From Ligustrum vulgare (lineage: Eukaryota > Streptophyta > Magnoliopsida > Lamiales > Oleaceae), in contig OY743168.1 in the NCBI GenBank assembly GCA_963555705.1, positions 99,713,925-99,777,924 on the forward strand: a stretch of DNA of 64,000 nucleotides, given 5' to 3'. Positions within the stretch are counted from its first letter, which is position 1. Every line of letters starts with the position of its first letter. The position numbers were made by a program, and so were the translations under genes. The notes under the pieces were generated by a model. The model had not been told where the DNA came from and did not search any database. It saw only the letters and a program-made list of their open reading frames with translations. Below, piece by piece: positions 25,388 through 35,868 of this stretch.

Positions 25388-25555
25388 GGAAAATACCTCT
25401 TTATCAAAGATAAATAGACACTACGTAACTTTATTGCATTGGAAAAGCTATAATATGACTATCCTATGGACCCTGAAATAATCCACTGAACAAGGGTTAG
25501 TATTTGTTCTATTTTATTGGTAATAATGAAACAATTCTGTTCTTCAGAAAAAAGA
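25388..25555. other. psbB-clpP intergenic spacer, left part
   Basis: The plastid spacer upstream of psbB. It continues at 28544-28805 and 29692-29711 after the two LTR insertions. Confidence 0.7.
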
Positions 25556-26343
25556 TGATGAGGTTTGAAGCCCGGAAGAAACGCCGGAAAGTTTCGAACT
25601 CAGGTTGTGGTTGGACGGATGAATCATGACTCGATATTCACGACGCGATGGCTCGACGATGCGGAATAAAGAACCACGACTTTCGAAACGCCACAAGGAT
25701 TTGCCCAATCTCCTTGATAAGTCTCTGATTTTTAACGCCACAAATACTCTCGCGAATATTTGATAAGTTCTGGATGAACGCCACAAGATAATCAATCTTG
25801 ATAAGTTTGGGTTTGTAATGTGAATCCACACATTAAACAATTGAAAAACATTCAATCTCTTTTATTCAATAATCAAAGTCTGTTTACAATGAATGGAAAA
25901 AGCGTATAAATAAGCAAAATAAAACCCTAGTCGCTAATGGACTCAAAATAGATTTCTAACTAACCTAAAATAGTTAAAACTGATAAGGAAATAAAATAAT
26001 GCGAAATCTTGAAAAATCTGATCCGTTAAGCAGTTATGGCCGTAAAGATGACACTTACGGCCGTAAGTGTGTTTCTGTTTAAGGTTACGGCCGTGACACT
26101 TATACTTACGGCCGTAAATTGAAAATCTTGAAATTCTGCATTTTAACCCGAGGGGAGGTTACAGCCGTGACTTATGTTGGTTACGGCCGTGACAGCCCTT
26201 CTGCATAATTTTCGGTTCTTTTCGACACGGTTTTGATCTTCAAAGCTCGTCGAACCTGCTGAATTCTTGTTTTGGCTTGAATATTTATATTTTCCCGTCA
26301 AGCCTGCTATGACTCCAATTGTCGAGGGTCCTGGATCACATCA
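25556..26343 (-). repeat. 3' LTR (LTR-D1)
   Basis: Left LTR of the element, adjoining the polypurine tract. It contains a six-site palindrome array at 26034-26190. Confidence 0.92.
26034..26190 (-). promoter_or_regulatory. palindrome array in LTR-D1 (6 sites)
   Basis: TTACGGCCGTAA-like sites have GGCC centres starting at 26038, 26059, 26089, 26110, 26163 and 26185 (spacings 21, 30, 21, 53, 22). The partner LTR has the same spacings. The array is in U3, roughly 140 bp upstream of a TATTTATA-type sequence on the minus strand near 25895. Confidence 0.85.
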
Positions 26344-26551
26344 TACCCTCCTTCTTTAGGATGATTCGTCCCAAATCATAGCTTTGTTCATGAATGCAAC
26401 TACTCCCGGCCCATGAATCAAACGAAAAATTATTTCTTCCATGCCAATGGGATGACCAATAGTATCTTGTAACTTGGGTTACATTAATGGATTGAAGCAC
26501 GAGCTTGAATTGCCATGATTGGTGTGACTCAAGCTCCCAAGTGTAAGAAAT

Positions 26552-27358
26552 CTACAAGAAAGAATTAAATAGAATGAGGAGGGACATGTTAGCTTCATGA
26601 GGTACAAGGTATGGATCCTTGTATTCATGATAAACCACCATCTCCACTTCTTTTTTAAGAACCACGAGACCCTCCTCTTCACCTCGTTCTTCCTTTGCAT
26701 TTTCAACAAAATTTTTACTTTCAAATTCGACCACATCTTCTACCTCCAGATTTTTATCACTAATTTCATGCACTCCCCCCACGGTATTCAAATGTGGATC
26801 TACCAATTCAAAGCTCAAAATTTGAACTTCTACCCCAAGTTCTAATTCCTCATCAAATTTTGGAGTTTGTTCACCCAACTCCACATTTTCAACTCCTACC
26901 ACAAAGTTCGGGGTCTCTTCAACTAATTCATGCCTCAAGCCTCCCTCCTTCTTTTCAACTTTCATATCCCAAGGCTCAACATGAATTTCACTCTCTTCTA
27001 ACCATCTAATTACCGCCTTTCGTTTCTCCTCCTTCCTTTGTAATTTAGCCAAATATTTTCTTTCTGCCTCCTGTTCATACCTCAATCTTTCCTCATAAAT
27101 TTCTTTTTGAATTTTCAAAATTGCTTTTGGATCAATCTCAACTCCTCTCTTAACCCTGATTCCATCCCTAGGCTTATGATCACGCCTATATTGACTCTCA
27201 TCACTACGATTTACTTGAGATCGCCCACTTTTCAATTTCCCTTCCCTTTCATCTAGTTTATCCAACCTCATCAAAGCATCATTCAAAAATCTCCACATAC
27301 GATCTTTATCATTATCATTCCCCCTTCTAGATGAATATTTTTCTTGAAAATTGGACAT
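26552..27358 (-). CDS. gag-like protein of the non-autonomous LTR element
   Basis: About 268 residues from the preferred start MSNFQEKYSSRRG at 27358; the frame is open 14 codons further upstream. The N-terminal region has the helical, charged MWRFLNDALMRLDKLDEREGK block, similar in style to the start of the gag in the 39731-44125 element (LVRMDEREARWRKKQSQ). It is followed by a Lys/Glu-rich coiled-coil-like stretch and an acidic Val/Glu-rich tail. No zinc knuckle or protease motif is visible. It is probably a truncated gypsy-type gag. Being open, it could be translated, but nothing shows that it is. Confidence 0.6.
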   Translation of the reverse strand: MSNFQEKYSSRRGNDNDKDRMWRFLNDALMRLDKLDEREGKLKSGRSQVNRSDESQYRRDHKPRDGIRVKRGVEIDPKAILKIQKEIYEERLRYEQEAERKYLAKLQRKEEKRKAVIRWLEESEIHVEPWDMKVEKKEGGLRHELVEETPNFVVGVENVELGEQTPKFDEELELGVEVQILSFELVDPHLNTVGGVHEISDKNLEVEDVVEFESKNFVENAKEERGEEEGLVVLKKEVEMVVYHEYKDPYLVPHEANMSLLILFNSFL

Positions 27359-27742
27359 TATAGAATTTATGTGGAATGAATGGAAAAGAACAATAAACAA
27401 AGGATTAAGGAATTCAAGAAAGTGGTTCTCGAATGGACTCTTTTTTTTTTTGAATTTTAGGATGAATTTTGGGAATAAATAAAATAAGAAAAATAATTTT
27501 TATTTTTTATAAACCCGAAAATTCGACAACGAACATGAAAAAACCAACGGAACTTAATTCGGATAAGAATTAAGCAAAACAAACACTTTTGAATTTTTTG
27601 TTGAATTTTTATATGGATCAAGAACAAGAAAACTAAAAAAAGACTGAAAACAAAACACTCAACAAGATATGGATGATCTTTATGGGACTCGATGATAAAC
27701 ATAAAAATCAAACTGGATAGAAAAACCTGAATTTAGAGTCCA

Positions 27743-27754
27743 GCTCTGATACCA
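27743..27754 (-). other. primer-binding site (tRNA-iMet)
   Basis: TGGTATCAGAGC on the minus strand, 2 bp from the LTR edge at 27757. Confidence 0.85.
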
Positions 27755-27756
27755 GA

Positions 27757-28543
27757 TGATGAGGTTCGAAGCGCGGAAGAAACGCCGAAAAGTTCCGAAC
27801 TCAGGTTGTGGTTGGACGGATGAATCATGACCCGTATTCACGACGTGATGGCTCGTCGATGCGGAATAAAGAACCACGACTTTCGAAACGCCACAAGGAT
27901 TTGCCCAATCTCCTTGATAAGTCTCTGATTTTTAACGCCACAAATACTCTCGCGAATATTTGATAAGTTCTGAATGAACGCCACAAGATAATCAATCTTG
28001 ATAAGTTTGGGTTTGTAATGTGAATCCACATATTAAACAATTGAAAAACATTCAATCTCTTTTATTCAATAATCAAAGTCTGTTTACAATGAATGGAAAA
28101 AGCGTATAAATAAGCAAAATAAAACCCTAGTCGCTAATGGACTCAAAATAGAGTTCTAACTAACCTAAAATAGTTAAAACTGATAAGGAAATAAAATAAT
28201 GCGAAATCTTGAAAAATCTGATCCGTTAAGCAGTTACGGCCGTAAAGATGACACTTACGGCCGTAAGTGTGTTCCTGTTTAAGGTTACGGCTGTGACACT
28301 TATACTTACGGCCGTAAATTGAAAATCTTGAAATTCTGCATTTTAACCCGATGGGAGGTTACGGCCGTGACTTATGTTGGTTACGGCCGTGACAGCCCTT
28401 CTGCATAATTTTCGGTTCTTTTCGACACGATTTTGATCTTCAAAGCTCGTCGAACCTGCTGAATTCTTGTTTTGGCTTGAATATTTATATTTTCCCGTCA
28501 AGCCTGCTATGACTCCGATTATCGAGGGTCCTGGATCACATCA
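27757..28543 (-). repeat. 5' LTR (LTR-D2)
   Basis: Right LTR. Palindrome centres are at 28238, 28259, 28289, 28310, 28363 and 28385 (spacings 21, 30, 21, 53, 22). Confidence 0.92.
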
Positions 28544-28805
28544 AAAGAGAAGCAGATTTATTCTATACCCGATAAGTACGTCCAATATGCAATGGGGGTT
28601 GATACCATTTTCTATCAGTAAATGTGTCCCTTCCTGATTCCTCATTAGAAGGCGCTATTTGTCAAAATTTTGCTTTTTTTCTTCTTTTGTCTTTCTTTAT
28701 AAATTTTTCTAATCTATGGATAAAATAAATATGATAAAACCAATATTATAAAGACAATAAAATAATGTTGTTACGTTTCCATATCAAAGTGAAATATATT
28801 ACTTA

Positions 28806-29686
28806 TGATGCAAACCACGTAGCAATTGTAGCTACGCAACCCACAAAATATTGAAATCGACCCAAAAACGCCAAGAAACCACGATTTATGGATCCAATTA
28901 AAATTAATTGAACCAAGACCCAAATACAATCACAAGGATATATTGAACTCTTGATCACAAGCAATATTAATTCTCACCGAGATTTGAACCAACAAGAATA
29001 ACTCGCAAGTTCCGATTTTATTCAATGAAGAATAAGGTTGTTGAAAGCAAAATAGCCTCTCAATAATAATATAAAAGTTGTGTGTCTAATAATGAAAATT
29101 ACATCCCTATAAATAGGGTCAAAACCTGACTAAAGAGTTTTAACTATACTAGGTAAGAAATTCCTAAAAATAAGGAAAGAATTAAAACCCTAAAATTACA
29201 CATATTGATAATTATGGCCGCGACCAATTTATTTACAGCCGTAAGAAGCTCTCTGTTTAACAGTTACGGTCGTGAGACTTTATTTATGGCCGTAAGTCAT
29301 ATTTTCTGAAAACCATAATTTTACCCGAGGCTGGATTACGAACGTGACATATGTGAGTTACGGCCGTAAACCCAATTCTTCAAAATTTCAGTTTTTCCGC
29401 AGTAGACTCATTACGGCCGTGAGGAGTATAGGTTACGGCCGTAATTCTTGAAATTTCACAATTTTCTTCGACGGCTTGAATGAGGTTGATCCACTCGTCG
29501 TTTTGGCTCGATCCCAACATGGAACTTGCTTCTTTTGATGACACGAACATTGTTTTGACCATTGTTTCTTGTACTAGCTTGTCCAATGCTTCATTGGCCC
29601 TCTTTGTTTGCAATCGAGTCATCGGTCCTCCTTTGATCATCAACGGATCTTTGTGCGGGCTTGTATTCGTGGTCAGGATCACATCA
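28806..29686 (-). repeat. solo LTR (LTR-F) in the clpP-psbB spacer
   Basis: It starts TGATGCAAACC and ends GGATCACATCA, 881 bp, with a perfect 5-bp duplication ACTTA (28801-28805, 29687-29691). There is no internal region, so it is a recombination product of a full element. The 3' end resembles LTR-D and LTR-E (GGATCACATCA). A CCCTATAAATAGGG sequence at about 29107-29120 could act as a TATA box. Confidence 0.9.
29212..29442 (-). promoter_or_regulatory. palindrome array in LTR-F (8 sites)
   Basis: TTACGGCCGTAA-like centres start at 29216, 29237, 29268, 29288, 29340, 29362, 29415 and 29437 (spacings 21, 31, 20, 52, 22, 53, 22). This is the longest array in the window. Confidence 0.85.
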
Positions 29687-29711
29687 ACTTAGTTCTTTTT
29701 TCTTTCAATTT

Positions 29712-29782
29712 ATGCCTCTTGGTGTTCCAAAAGTACCTTTCAGAATTCCTGGAGAGGTAGAAGCAACTTGGGTTGACGTATA
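29712..29782 (+). pseudogene. clpP: clpP exon 1 (plastid Clp protease subunit), plus start of intron 1
   Basis: The 71-bp exon 1 encodes [10 protein letters not shown] and ends ...WVDV plus two bases. It is followed at 29783 by GTGCGACTTG, a normal group II intron 5' end. Plastid intron sequence continues to at least about 30400. Exons 2 and 3 are absent, so the copy is dead. Its divergent orientation to psbB matches the plastome. Confidence 0.88.
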
Positions 29783-30720
29783 GTGCGACTTGTCAGATAT
29801 ATTGGGTCATATGGGATTTCCCCGCTCTCTCCCCCCGATCAAGATATCCTATATTTCTCCCAAGAAAGATAAATCGAATCATCCAAAATTTGGAGCGTGA
29901 AGCGCAATTAGATCCATTGTTTAGGGGGATTCACATTATTATTAACAATTAGAATAATTTATGGTTGGCTTGGTTGAACTAAAAAATGAAGTATCCAGGC
30001 TCTGTTTAGAAAAAACCCAATTGGTAATATATCTATGATTACTACTTGTATCATAAATAATTCCTATTTGGTATTTGTAAAGAGATCCTATTTGTCAAGC
30101 GAGGGAATCTCAAACAAAAGTCTTTAAAAGTTTATACAAATCCATAAAAGTCAATAAAATCCAGTGAAATCCATTAAAAAAAGTCTTTAAATGTCTTTCA
30201 AAATCACGATTGAATAAACCCCCATAAATACGTGGTGAAAGGTATGAAATGAATTGAAAAAAAAAATTCATAACAAAAAGAAATGGTAATGGGAAGATTT
30301 TTCCTATATGTGCAAATCAAAATCGGGCGGATCTTTACCCAGAGTAGAGCATAAACCTAAAAAGATGAAAGAGACCCATTGAGGAACAAGAAAATACCAT
30401 CGTGATTTGGATTGAATCTCGATGAAACAAAGCAGTGTTTTTCTTCCTGTATTTTGAGTTGTCAATCTTTGTTATCCCCTCTAATTCTTGTTAAGTATTG
30501 GTTTCTTTTTTCTTTTGAGTTCTTTAGTTCTTTGTCATAGGGAAGCCAAATAAATGTAAGAATTTCCAATGAACCCCCAATTTTGTCTTTTTTTGTTAGC
30601 CTATCCATAATTCCGTGATATAAATGGGACTTCAATTAGAATTATTCTGGTTAATCTAGAACCGAAAGTACAATCCTTGAATCTCTAAAATTGTATAAGT
30701 GGAAATTCGTTTCTTATCAT
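29783..30720. other. clpP intron 1 fragment joined to ndhJ-trnF spacer
   Basis: The left part reads as clpP group II intron and the right part as the sequence downstream of ndhJ. No intron domain V or exon 2 is seen. The junction could not be placed exactly; about 30420-30500 is my best guess. Confidence 0.6.
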
Positions 30721-31196
30721 TTAATGAGCATCTTGTAATTCATAAAAATCGGGGCAATATAATCCTTACGTAAGGGCCATCATATCCAACTTTGAGGCAT
30801 TAAGATAAGTTTCAAGCGTGCATGATTATCGTAAGAGATTCCCAACATATCATAAGATTCTCGTTCTTGAGAATCCACACTTTTCCAAACCCAGAAAACG
30901 GACAGAATTCTAGGATTCCTGCTTGAGGCAAATACTTTTATGCATACCTCTTCTGGTTGATCCACACCATACTCTATTCTCGTAAGATGATACACACTAT
31001 CTAACAGTCCGCCATGTGCTACATCATAGGCACATTGGGAGCGTGGATAATTGTAACCATATACATATAAAATGACAGCAATGGAATGCTAATCCTTGGA
31101 CTTTATTTGTAAAGTCTCTATTCGTTGATAATCAAAGCCCAAAGATCTATGAATTAGCCCATGCTTGACTAGCCAAGCAGACAAATGACCCTGCAT
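30721..31196 (-). pseudogene. ndhJ: ndhJ (plastid NDH complex subunit J)
   Basis: It starts ATGCAGGGTCATTTG at 31196 and ends at a TAA at 30721. The length is 476 bp, one less than the usual 477. A glycine codon is changed to TGA (MPQSWI-stop-WPLRKDY), and a one-base deletion upstream of the final DFYELQDAH shifts the frame. The family forms part of the peripheral arm of the chloroplast NADH dehydrogenase-like complex. It is non-functional here. Confidence 0.93.
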
Positions 31197-31301
31197 CTTT
31201 TTTATCTCCCGCATTTTTAGCTATAATATTTCACATTCTCGATCAAATTTATGAAGATTCACCCACTACTTGTTTTTCTGTACAATACAAAGGAATCCTG
31301 T

Positions 31302-31979
31302 CTAATTCACTAATTCATGAGAAGATACTGAATTTTTATATTTGAAAAAGTTTTCAGTAGGGATCTCTGAAGTAGATGGCGGTTGATAAAGGAATCCTTG
31401 ATCATAATTTCCAGTATTCATACTATGTCCAACATGAAACTTGTGATTGGTAGTAAAACACCGATTTGCTTGTTGAGACCTAATTCTATCTCCATAGATT
31501 TCTCTAGATATTTTCTTATGAAGTTTTGTTATAGCATTTATAACTACTTCCTGTTTAGGTGGACAACCCGACAAATAGACATCCACGGGAATTAGCTTAT
31601 CAACTCCCCGAACAGTACTATAAGAATCGGTACTGAACATCACTCCTGTAATTGTAAAGGCTCCTATAACAATAACATATTTTGGTTCGGGCATTTGCTC
31701 ATATAATCTCACTAAAGAGGGTGCCATTTTCATTGTTACTGTTCCGGCTGTTAAAATTAGATCCGCTTGTCTAGGACTCAATCTTGGTACTAATCCATAA
31801 TGATCAAAGTCGAATTGTGATCCTATTAGTGAAATAAATTCAATAAAACAACAACTGGTACCATAGAGAAGTGACCATAAACTAGAGAGCATTGACCAAT
31901 TTGAAAGATCATTTAATGTAGTTGAAATAACTGAATTTTGGACTGTTTGATCAAGTAAAGGAAACTCAATGGAATTCAT
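31302..31979 (-). pseudogene. ndhK: ndhK (plastid NDH complex subunit K), frame still open
   Basis: The frame is open from [12 protein letters not shown] to the end, about 225 residues. It keeps the GTSCCFIEF cysteines and the PGC-equivalent region, which now reads [10 protein letters not shown]. Several conserved residues differ from plastid copies, for example FDFDHYG and FTITGVMF, and the CTITGG cysteine is lost, so one iron-sulfur ligand is missing. It is probably a relic that happens to have no stop. In this frame it is continuous with the mutated ndhC end upstream. Confidence 0.88.
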
Positions 31980-31993
31980 AACTTTTTCAATCT

Positions 31994-32351
31994 TTTTTTC
32001 CAATGCCCCCTTTCGCAATGCGTAAACTAAACCAACAATTTAGATAAGCACGAAAATTAAAGCATCTATAAATACAGATAGACCCAATACATTGAAACTC
32101 ATTGCCCATGGATAAAGAAAAATCGTTTCAACATCAAAAACAACAAAAACTAGAGCAAACATATAATAACAGATTTGAAATTGTAACCAAGCGTCGCCCA
32201 TTGGTTCTATACCCGATTCATAACTAGAAAATTTCTCCGGCCCTTTCCGAATTGGGGCTAAAATCTCTGAAATGAAAAATGCCAAAATAGGAATAAGACT
32301 CGATATTATTTGAAATGCCCAAAAAATATCATATTCGTAAAGCAAAAACAT
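31994..32351 (-). pseudogene. ndhC: ndhC (plastid NDH complex subunit 3)
   Basis: It starts [15 protein letters not shown] at 32351 and continues to FVLI, where a TAA at 32040-32042 replaces a sense codon. Similarity resumes after the stop ([14 protein letters not shown]) and runs in the same frame into ndhK. ndhC is a three-helix membrane subunit of the NDH complex. The early stop removes about 17 residues. Confidence 0.92.
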
Positions 32352-32736
32352 AGACGCACTCCTATGAACGTGGAAAATATACCGGATGGGTCGATTTGAA
32401 TTGAAATTGTCAATTCATCTATAACTGTTTAGTGAAAACAAGAATTCATTTTGACCAAACCATCTAGTTTCCTTTGTTTATTGCGGGGCATATCTCATTT
32501 CAAGATTCATCGACTGACTTGACTGGAATCCTAAGTCCAGTCTACTCATTTTTATTTCTTTTTATTTAGTTAGTATAACTCTAACTATTACTTTTATACA
32601 AATTCTCTTGTTTTCACCTAGAATTCTTGCTAAAGAAACCTAGTTCCAAATAAAAAGAAAATAGAATTCTTATTTTGTGTTTAGAATTTCTAACTTATTA
32701 TTTTTTAAATTATATATATTATTCTGAATTCTTTAG

Positions 32737-32793
<57 letters not shown>

Positions 32794-33484
32794 GAATAGA
32801 ATCTGGAGTTTGTCGTTTTTTTCTTAGTGATTTAGAATATTACAAGTATTCAAATATTAGAGAATGGATAGGTTTTTTGATTTCTAATATCTTAGTGTTG
32901 GTATATTCCTTTTATTTTGTTAGAGGGGTTTCTCTTGATTGAATACAGAAAAAGAAGACCATCCCCTTTGTGCTTCGATAGATCTAGGTAAGGTATAAGA
33001 AGAAAAAGTCTATTTGTCATTGTTGACAATGAAACTTACCAAAGAGATTCGTTTCTCAACAAACTTTGGCTTGTCCACAAATACAGCAGGTCATTCCCTA
33101 GATCTATTTGAATTACTCTTTTAAGTTTTTAATTGGTTTCGTGTCATGATTTTGACTTCCTAAATTTATTAGGATTAGGTATACTAAACAAAAGGAGTAT
33201 CTCTAACTTAACCCCTTGATCGTGGACAGGGAAATTCATATGGAATTTACCTCCGAAGATTAATGACGAAAGGTTGGTTTGTTTATCCATGATTGGATAA
33301 ATATCGATTTGATCCCTTTTTCTTTCCATTTTCTGTTCTACTTTAAACGATTCCCATGAGTGAGTTTATAGGAATAATTTGGGTTTCAATGAACCAACCA
33401 ACCGGTCAGTTATAAGCAACAAAAAATAATGACGAAATGAAAATTATACAATTTTCTATTTTGAATTTTCATTTTCTAGGGCTC
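32352..33484. other. plastid ndhC-trnV spacer
   Basis: Resembles the ndhC-trnV-UAC intergenic region. Contains the 52-base T tract at 32740-32791. No gene. Confidence 0.7.
32740..32791. repeat. poly(T) tract of 52
   Basis: 52 uninterrupted T, far longer than usual plastid homopolymers. The length may be affected by assembly. Confidence 0.95.
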
Positions 33485-34128
33485 TAGGGATATACGGACT
33501 CAAACCGTAGACTTTCACGGTAAAACAGATCAAACTTATTATTATCAAAATGATCGAAACTGTTTCAAAGACCCAACATGCATTTTTTTTCCTTGGGCTC
33601 TTTCATTAACTGATAGGAATATGAGTCAGTCTGCCATATTTTTCAACATAAGATTAAGGAGTGGCTCCATGTGCTATGATTCATTATTTGGGATTCTGAT
33701 CTAGGAGCACTACCGAAGTGTTTCAAAGGTGGGGTTATTTTGACATAGGTCTGCCTCTGGCCTAGATCAACCTAAGTTAAATGAAGTCTCTATCATTCGG
33801 CTTAAAAAAGAAATTATGAAACTTCATACACCTTAAAGTTCATAGGATGAAAAGAAATTTTTTGAGGACCTTATACTCATTATGCCTAGCATTGAATGGA
33901 CTGGTATTGACCTTATTAATATCTCAAATCAATGTATGGGGTCTGTTTGGTACCTAAATGGGCACCAAAATCGGACCGAACCATTTGTCAGGCTACTGTT
34001 CCCTCGCAGTTATGGAGTAAGACATCGATTTCTCAATAAGATGCATTTTTTTGATTGTTTGATGGACCCCCTTGAAAAAAATTGGCGTGCTTGTAAACGA
34101 GGTGCTCTACCAACTGAGCTATAGCCCT
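33485..34128 (-). pseudogene. trnV-UAC: trnV-UAC (plastid tRNA-Val) with group II intron
   Basis: The 5' exon reads AGGGCTATAGCTCAGTTGGT... to TTTACA (34092-34128) and the 3' exon lies at 33485-33519 (...GAGTCCGTATATCCCTA). The intron is about 572 bp. The 3' acceptor strand has ATATCCCTA where ATAGCCCTA would pair with the 5' AGGGCTAT, so one stem pair is lost, and the intron 5' end no longer reads GTGYG. It is a pseudogene in conserved plastid order before trnM. Confidence 0.85.
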
Positions 34129-34308
34129 TAGTTCTTGTTATACATATTTTATCATGTAGATAATTTCTTGTCAAGATGAATATTCTATGATCCAACATCC
34201 TCAATTTTGGAGTGGTATTGCTTGTATTAGTATTGCTCATAAGTATTATGATATTTATAATCCATTGATGGCATGGGTTCCATTTGGTTATCTTTGGGAT
34301 GATAAATG

Positions 34309-34381
34309 ACCTACTTAACTCAGTGGTTAGAGTATTGCTTTCATACGACGGGAGTCATTGGTTCAAATCCAATAGTAGGTA
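34309..34381 (+). tRNA. trnM-CAU: trnM-CAU (plastid elongator tRNA-Met), nuclear copy
   Basis: 73-nt sequence ACCTACTTAACTCAG...AATAGTAGGTA. The acceptor arms ACCTACT/AGTAGGT pair, the anticodon loop contains CAT and the T arm TTGGTTCAAATCCAA is intact. A G to A change in the anticodon-arm region (ATACGACGGG) differs from the usual plastid form. The fold is kept, but expression from the nucleus is not shown. Confidence 0.85.
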
Positions 34382-34586
34382 GAACTTATTAGATACCAGA
34401 GTCAATGGTACCTAATATGTTTTTCGACCCACCTTCTTTTATTTTTATTGATTTTGTATCTTTTTTATTTATTTGATTTTCGTTGTAGCAAAATGGGGTT
34501 CTGCTTGATTGGATTCACTTGACAAAATTCTATAAAAATAGGCTTAGAAACAGAACTTCTTTTGATTACTCGAACGCACCAACTAG

Positions 34587-34855
34587 TTAGGAAATAACAT
34601 TGACAGCTTCTACTCTTGTCCTATCTCGTTGGATAGCTAGATTTGCCTCAATTATTTGTCTCTTTCCTTCAGCTTTTCTCAAATTAGCTTCGACTATTTC
34701 AAGATTTTGCTGAGCTTCTTGTGGATCAATGTCACTACCCTTTTCCGCATTATTTACTAAAACAATGATCTCATTATTTCCTATTCTAGCAAAACCACCC
34801 ATCAAAGCCATCGTTAACCATTGGTCGTTAAAGCGTATTCTCGATAAACAGTTTT
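34587..34855 (-). pseudogene. atpE: atpE (plastid ATP synthase epsilon) 3' fragment
   Basis: It encodes the C-terminal two thirds from about [23 protein letters not shown] to a terminal VEAVNVIS. The N-terminal part is absent: similarity stops near 34850, marking the right edge of the plastid insert. Epsilon is part of the CF1 stalk. The remaining frame has no stop but no natural start. Confidence 0.9.
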
Positions 34856-35868
34856 CATATTCTCGAAGTTCACTTTGAGAACTTGCCCTTACATATATAA
34901 CATGTAATCAAATGAGATCGAGAGTGCTAGAAAAAGTCTCGAGAAAAGGGATACTTAAATACGTTTTTGAAGTAACTTTTCTTTATTTAATATTTTCGTT
35001 TTCCTTTTGTTTAACCACGTTTTTTCTTTATTTCCATTCCAAAATCATTACATAAATTCTAAAATACTTTAATTACGTCATAATGGATAATAAATGACGT
35101 CAATATTTTCAGATGGTTACAGAAAATAAAACATTTGGAAGAGCACACCAGATTTTGGTGAACTCTTGGTGCAAGACGATGCTTAATCTTCAATTCTTCA
35201 AATTTCGGGTTTTATTTTCATTGTTTTATGTTGTTTTTAATTGGAAGAACATGAGTAACTAGATTTAATTTCGAGATTACTGATGTAAATTTATTTTTTC
35301 TAGTCTATACATATATTAATAAAAAGAAATGAGATTCTAAGAATCTTCAATTCAATTTTCAATTTTGAACAGAATCTAAAATTTGGCCAAAAAAATTTAA
35401 AATTTGAAAGAACGGTTTTCCTAGATCAAACTGTTTTACATGTTTTAGAGTTTTTCAAAAATTTATATTTATATACAGACAGTTATATGCACACAGTAGT
35501 TACATCTGAATTTATGCCACACCAGTAAGGTAGTTTCTCCCTCCCTAAAATGACTAATTTCTTCTTTCATCCTCTGCTCCTATTATATCTTGGGTGTATC
35601 AATTTTGTAGGTTTTCGTTGGACTTAGGTGGGTGTATCTTCCTCACATACCTAGATTCTACCCAATCCTACTCTAACTACTTTCAATTTCTTCCTGGATT
35701 GAGGTTGGTGTTCTTACGAGATTTTTCACATTGCGTTAACCATTGGGACTGGAGTTCGTGTTTTTGAAGGCTTTTCAATGCTGGGGTGCTGGAATCCAAT
35801 ATTTCATCCCTTACCATCTCCAATACACTGGTTTTACACTAATCCAACTCCAATTCGATTTGGACTTC
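34856..35868. other. non-coding spacer
   Basis: AT-rich sequence between the plastid insert and the solo LTR. No domain, RNA gene or clear repeat was seen. Confidence 0.5.

Larger units (their letters stand above)
25556..28543 (-). mobile_element. complete short LTR retrotransposon with gag-like ORF only
   Basis: LTRs at 25556-26343 and 27757-28543 start TGATGAGG and end GGATCACATCA. A 5-bp duplication AAAGA flanks the element (25551-25555, 28544-28548). On the minus strand it has a tRNA-iMet primer-binding site at 27743-27754 and a polypurine tract AGAAGGAGGG next to the left LTR (about 26345-26356). The interior, about 1.4 kb, encodes one gag-like ORF and no protease, RT or integrase, so it depended on another element. 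By eye the LTRs differ at about 19 positions of 788, mostly transitions. Confidence 0.93.
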
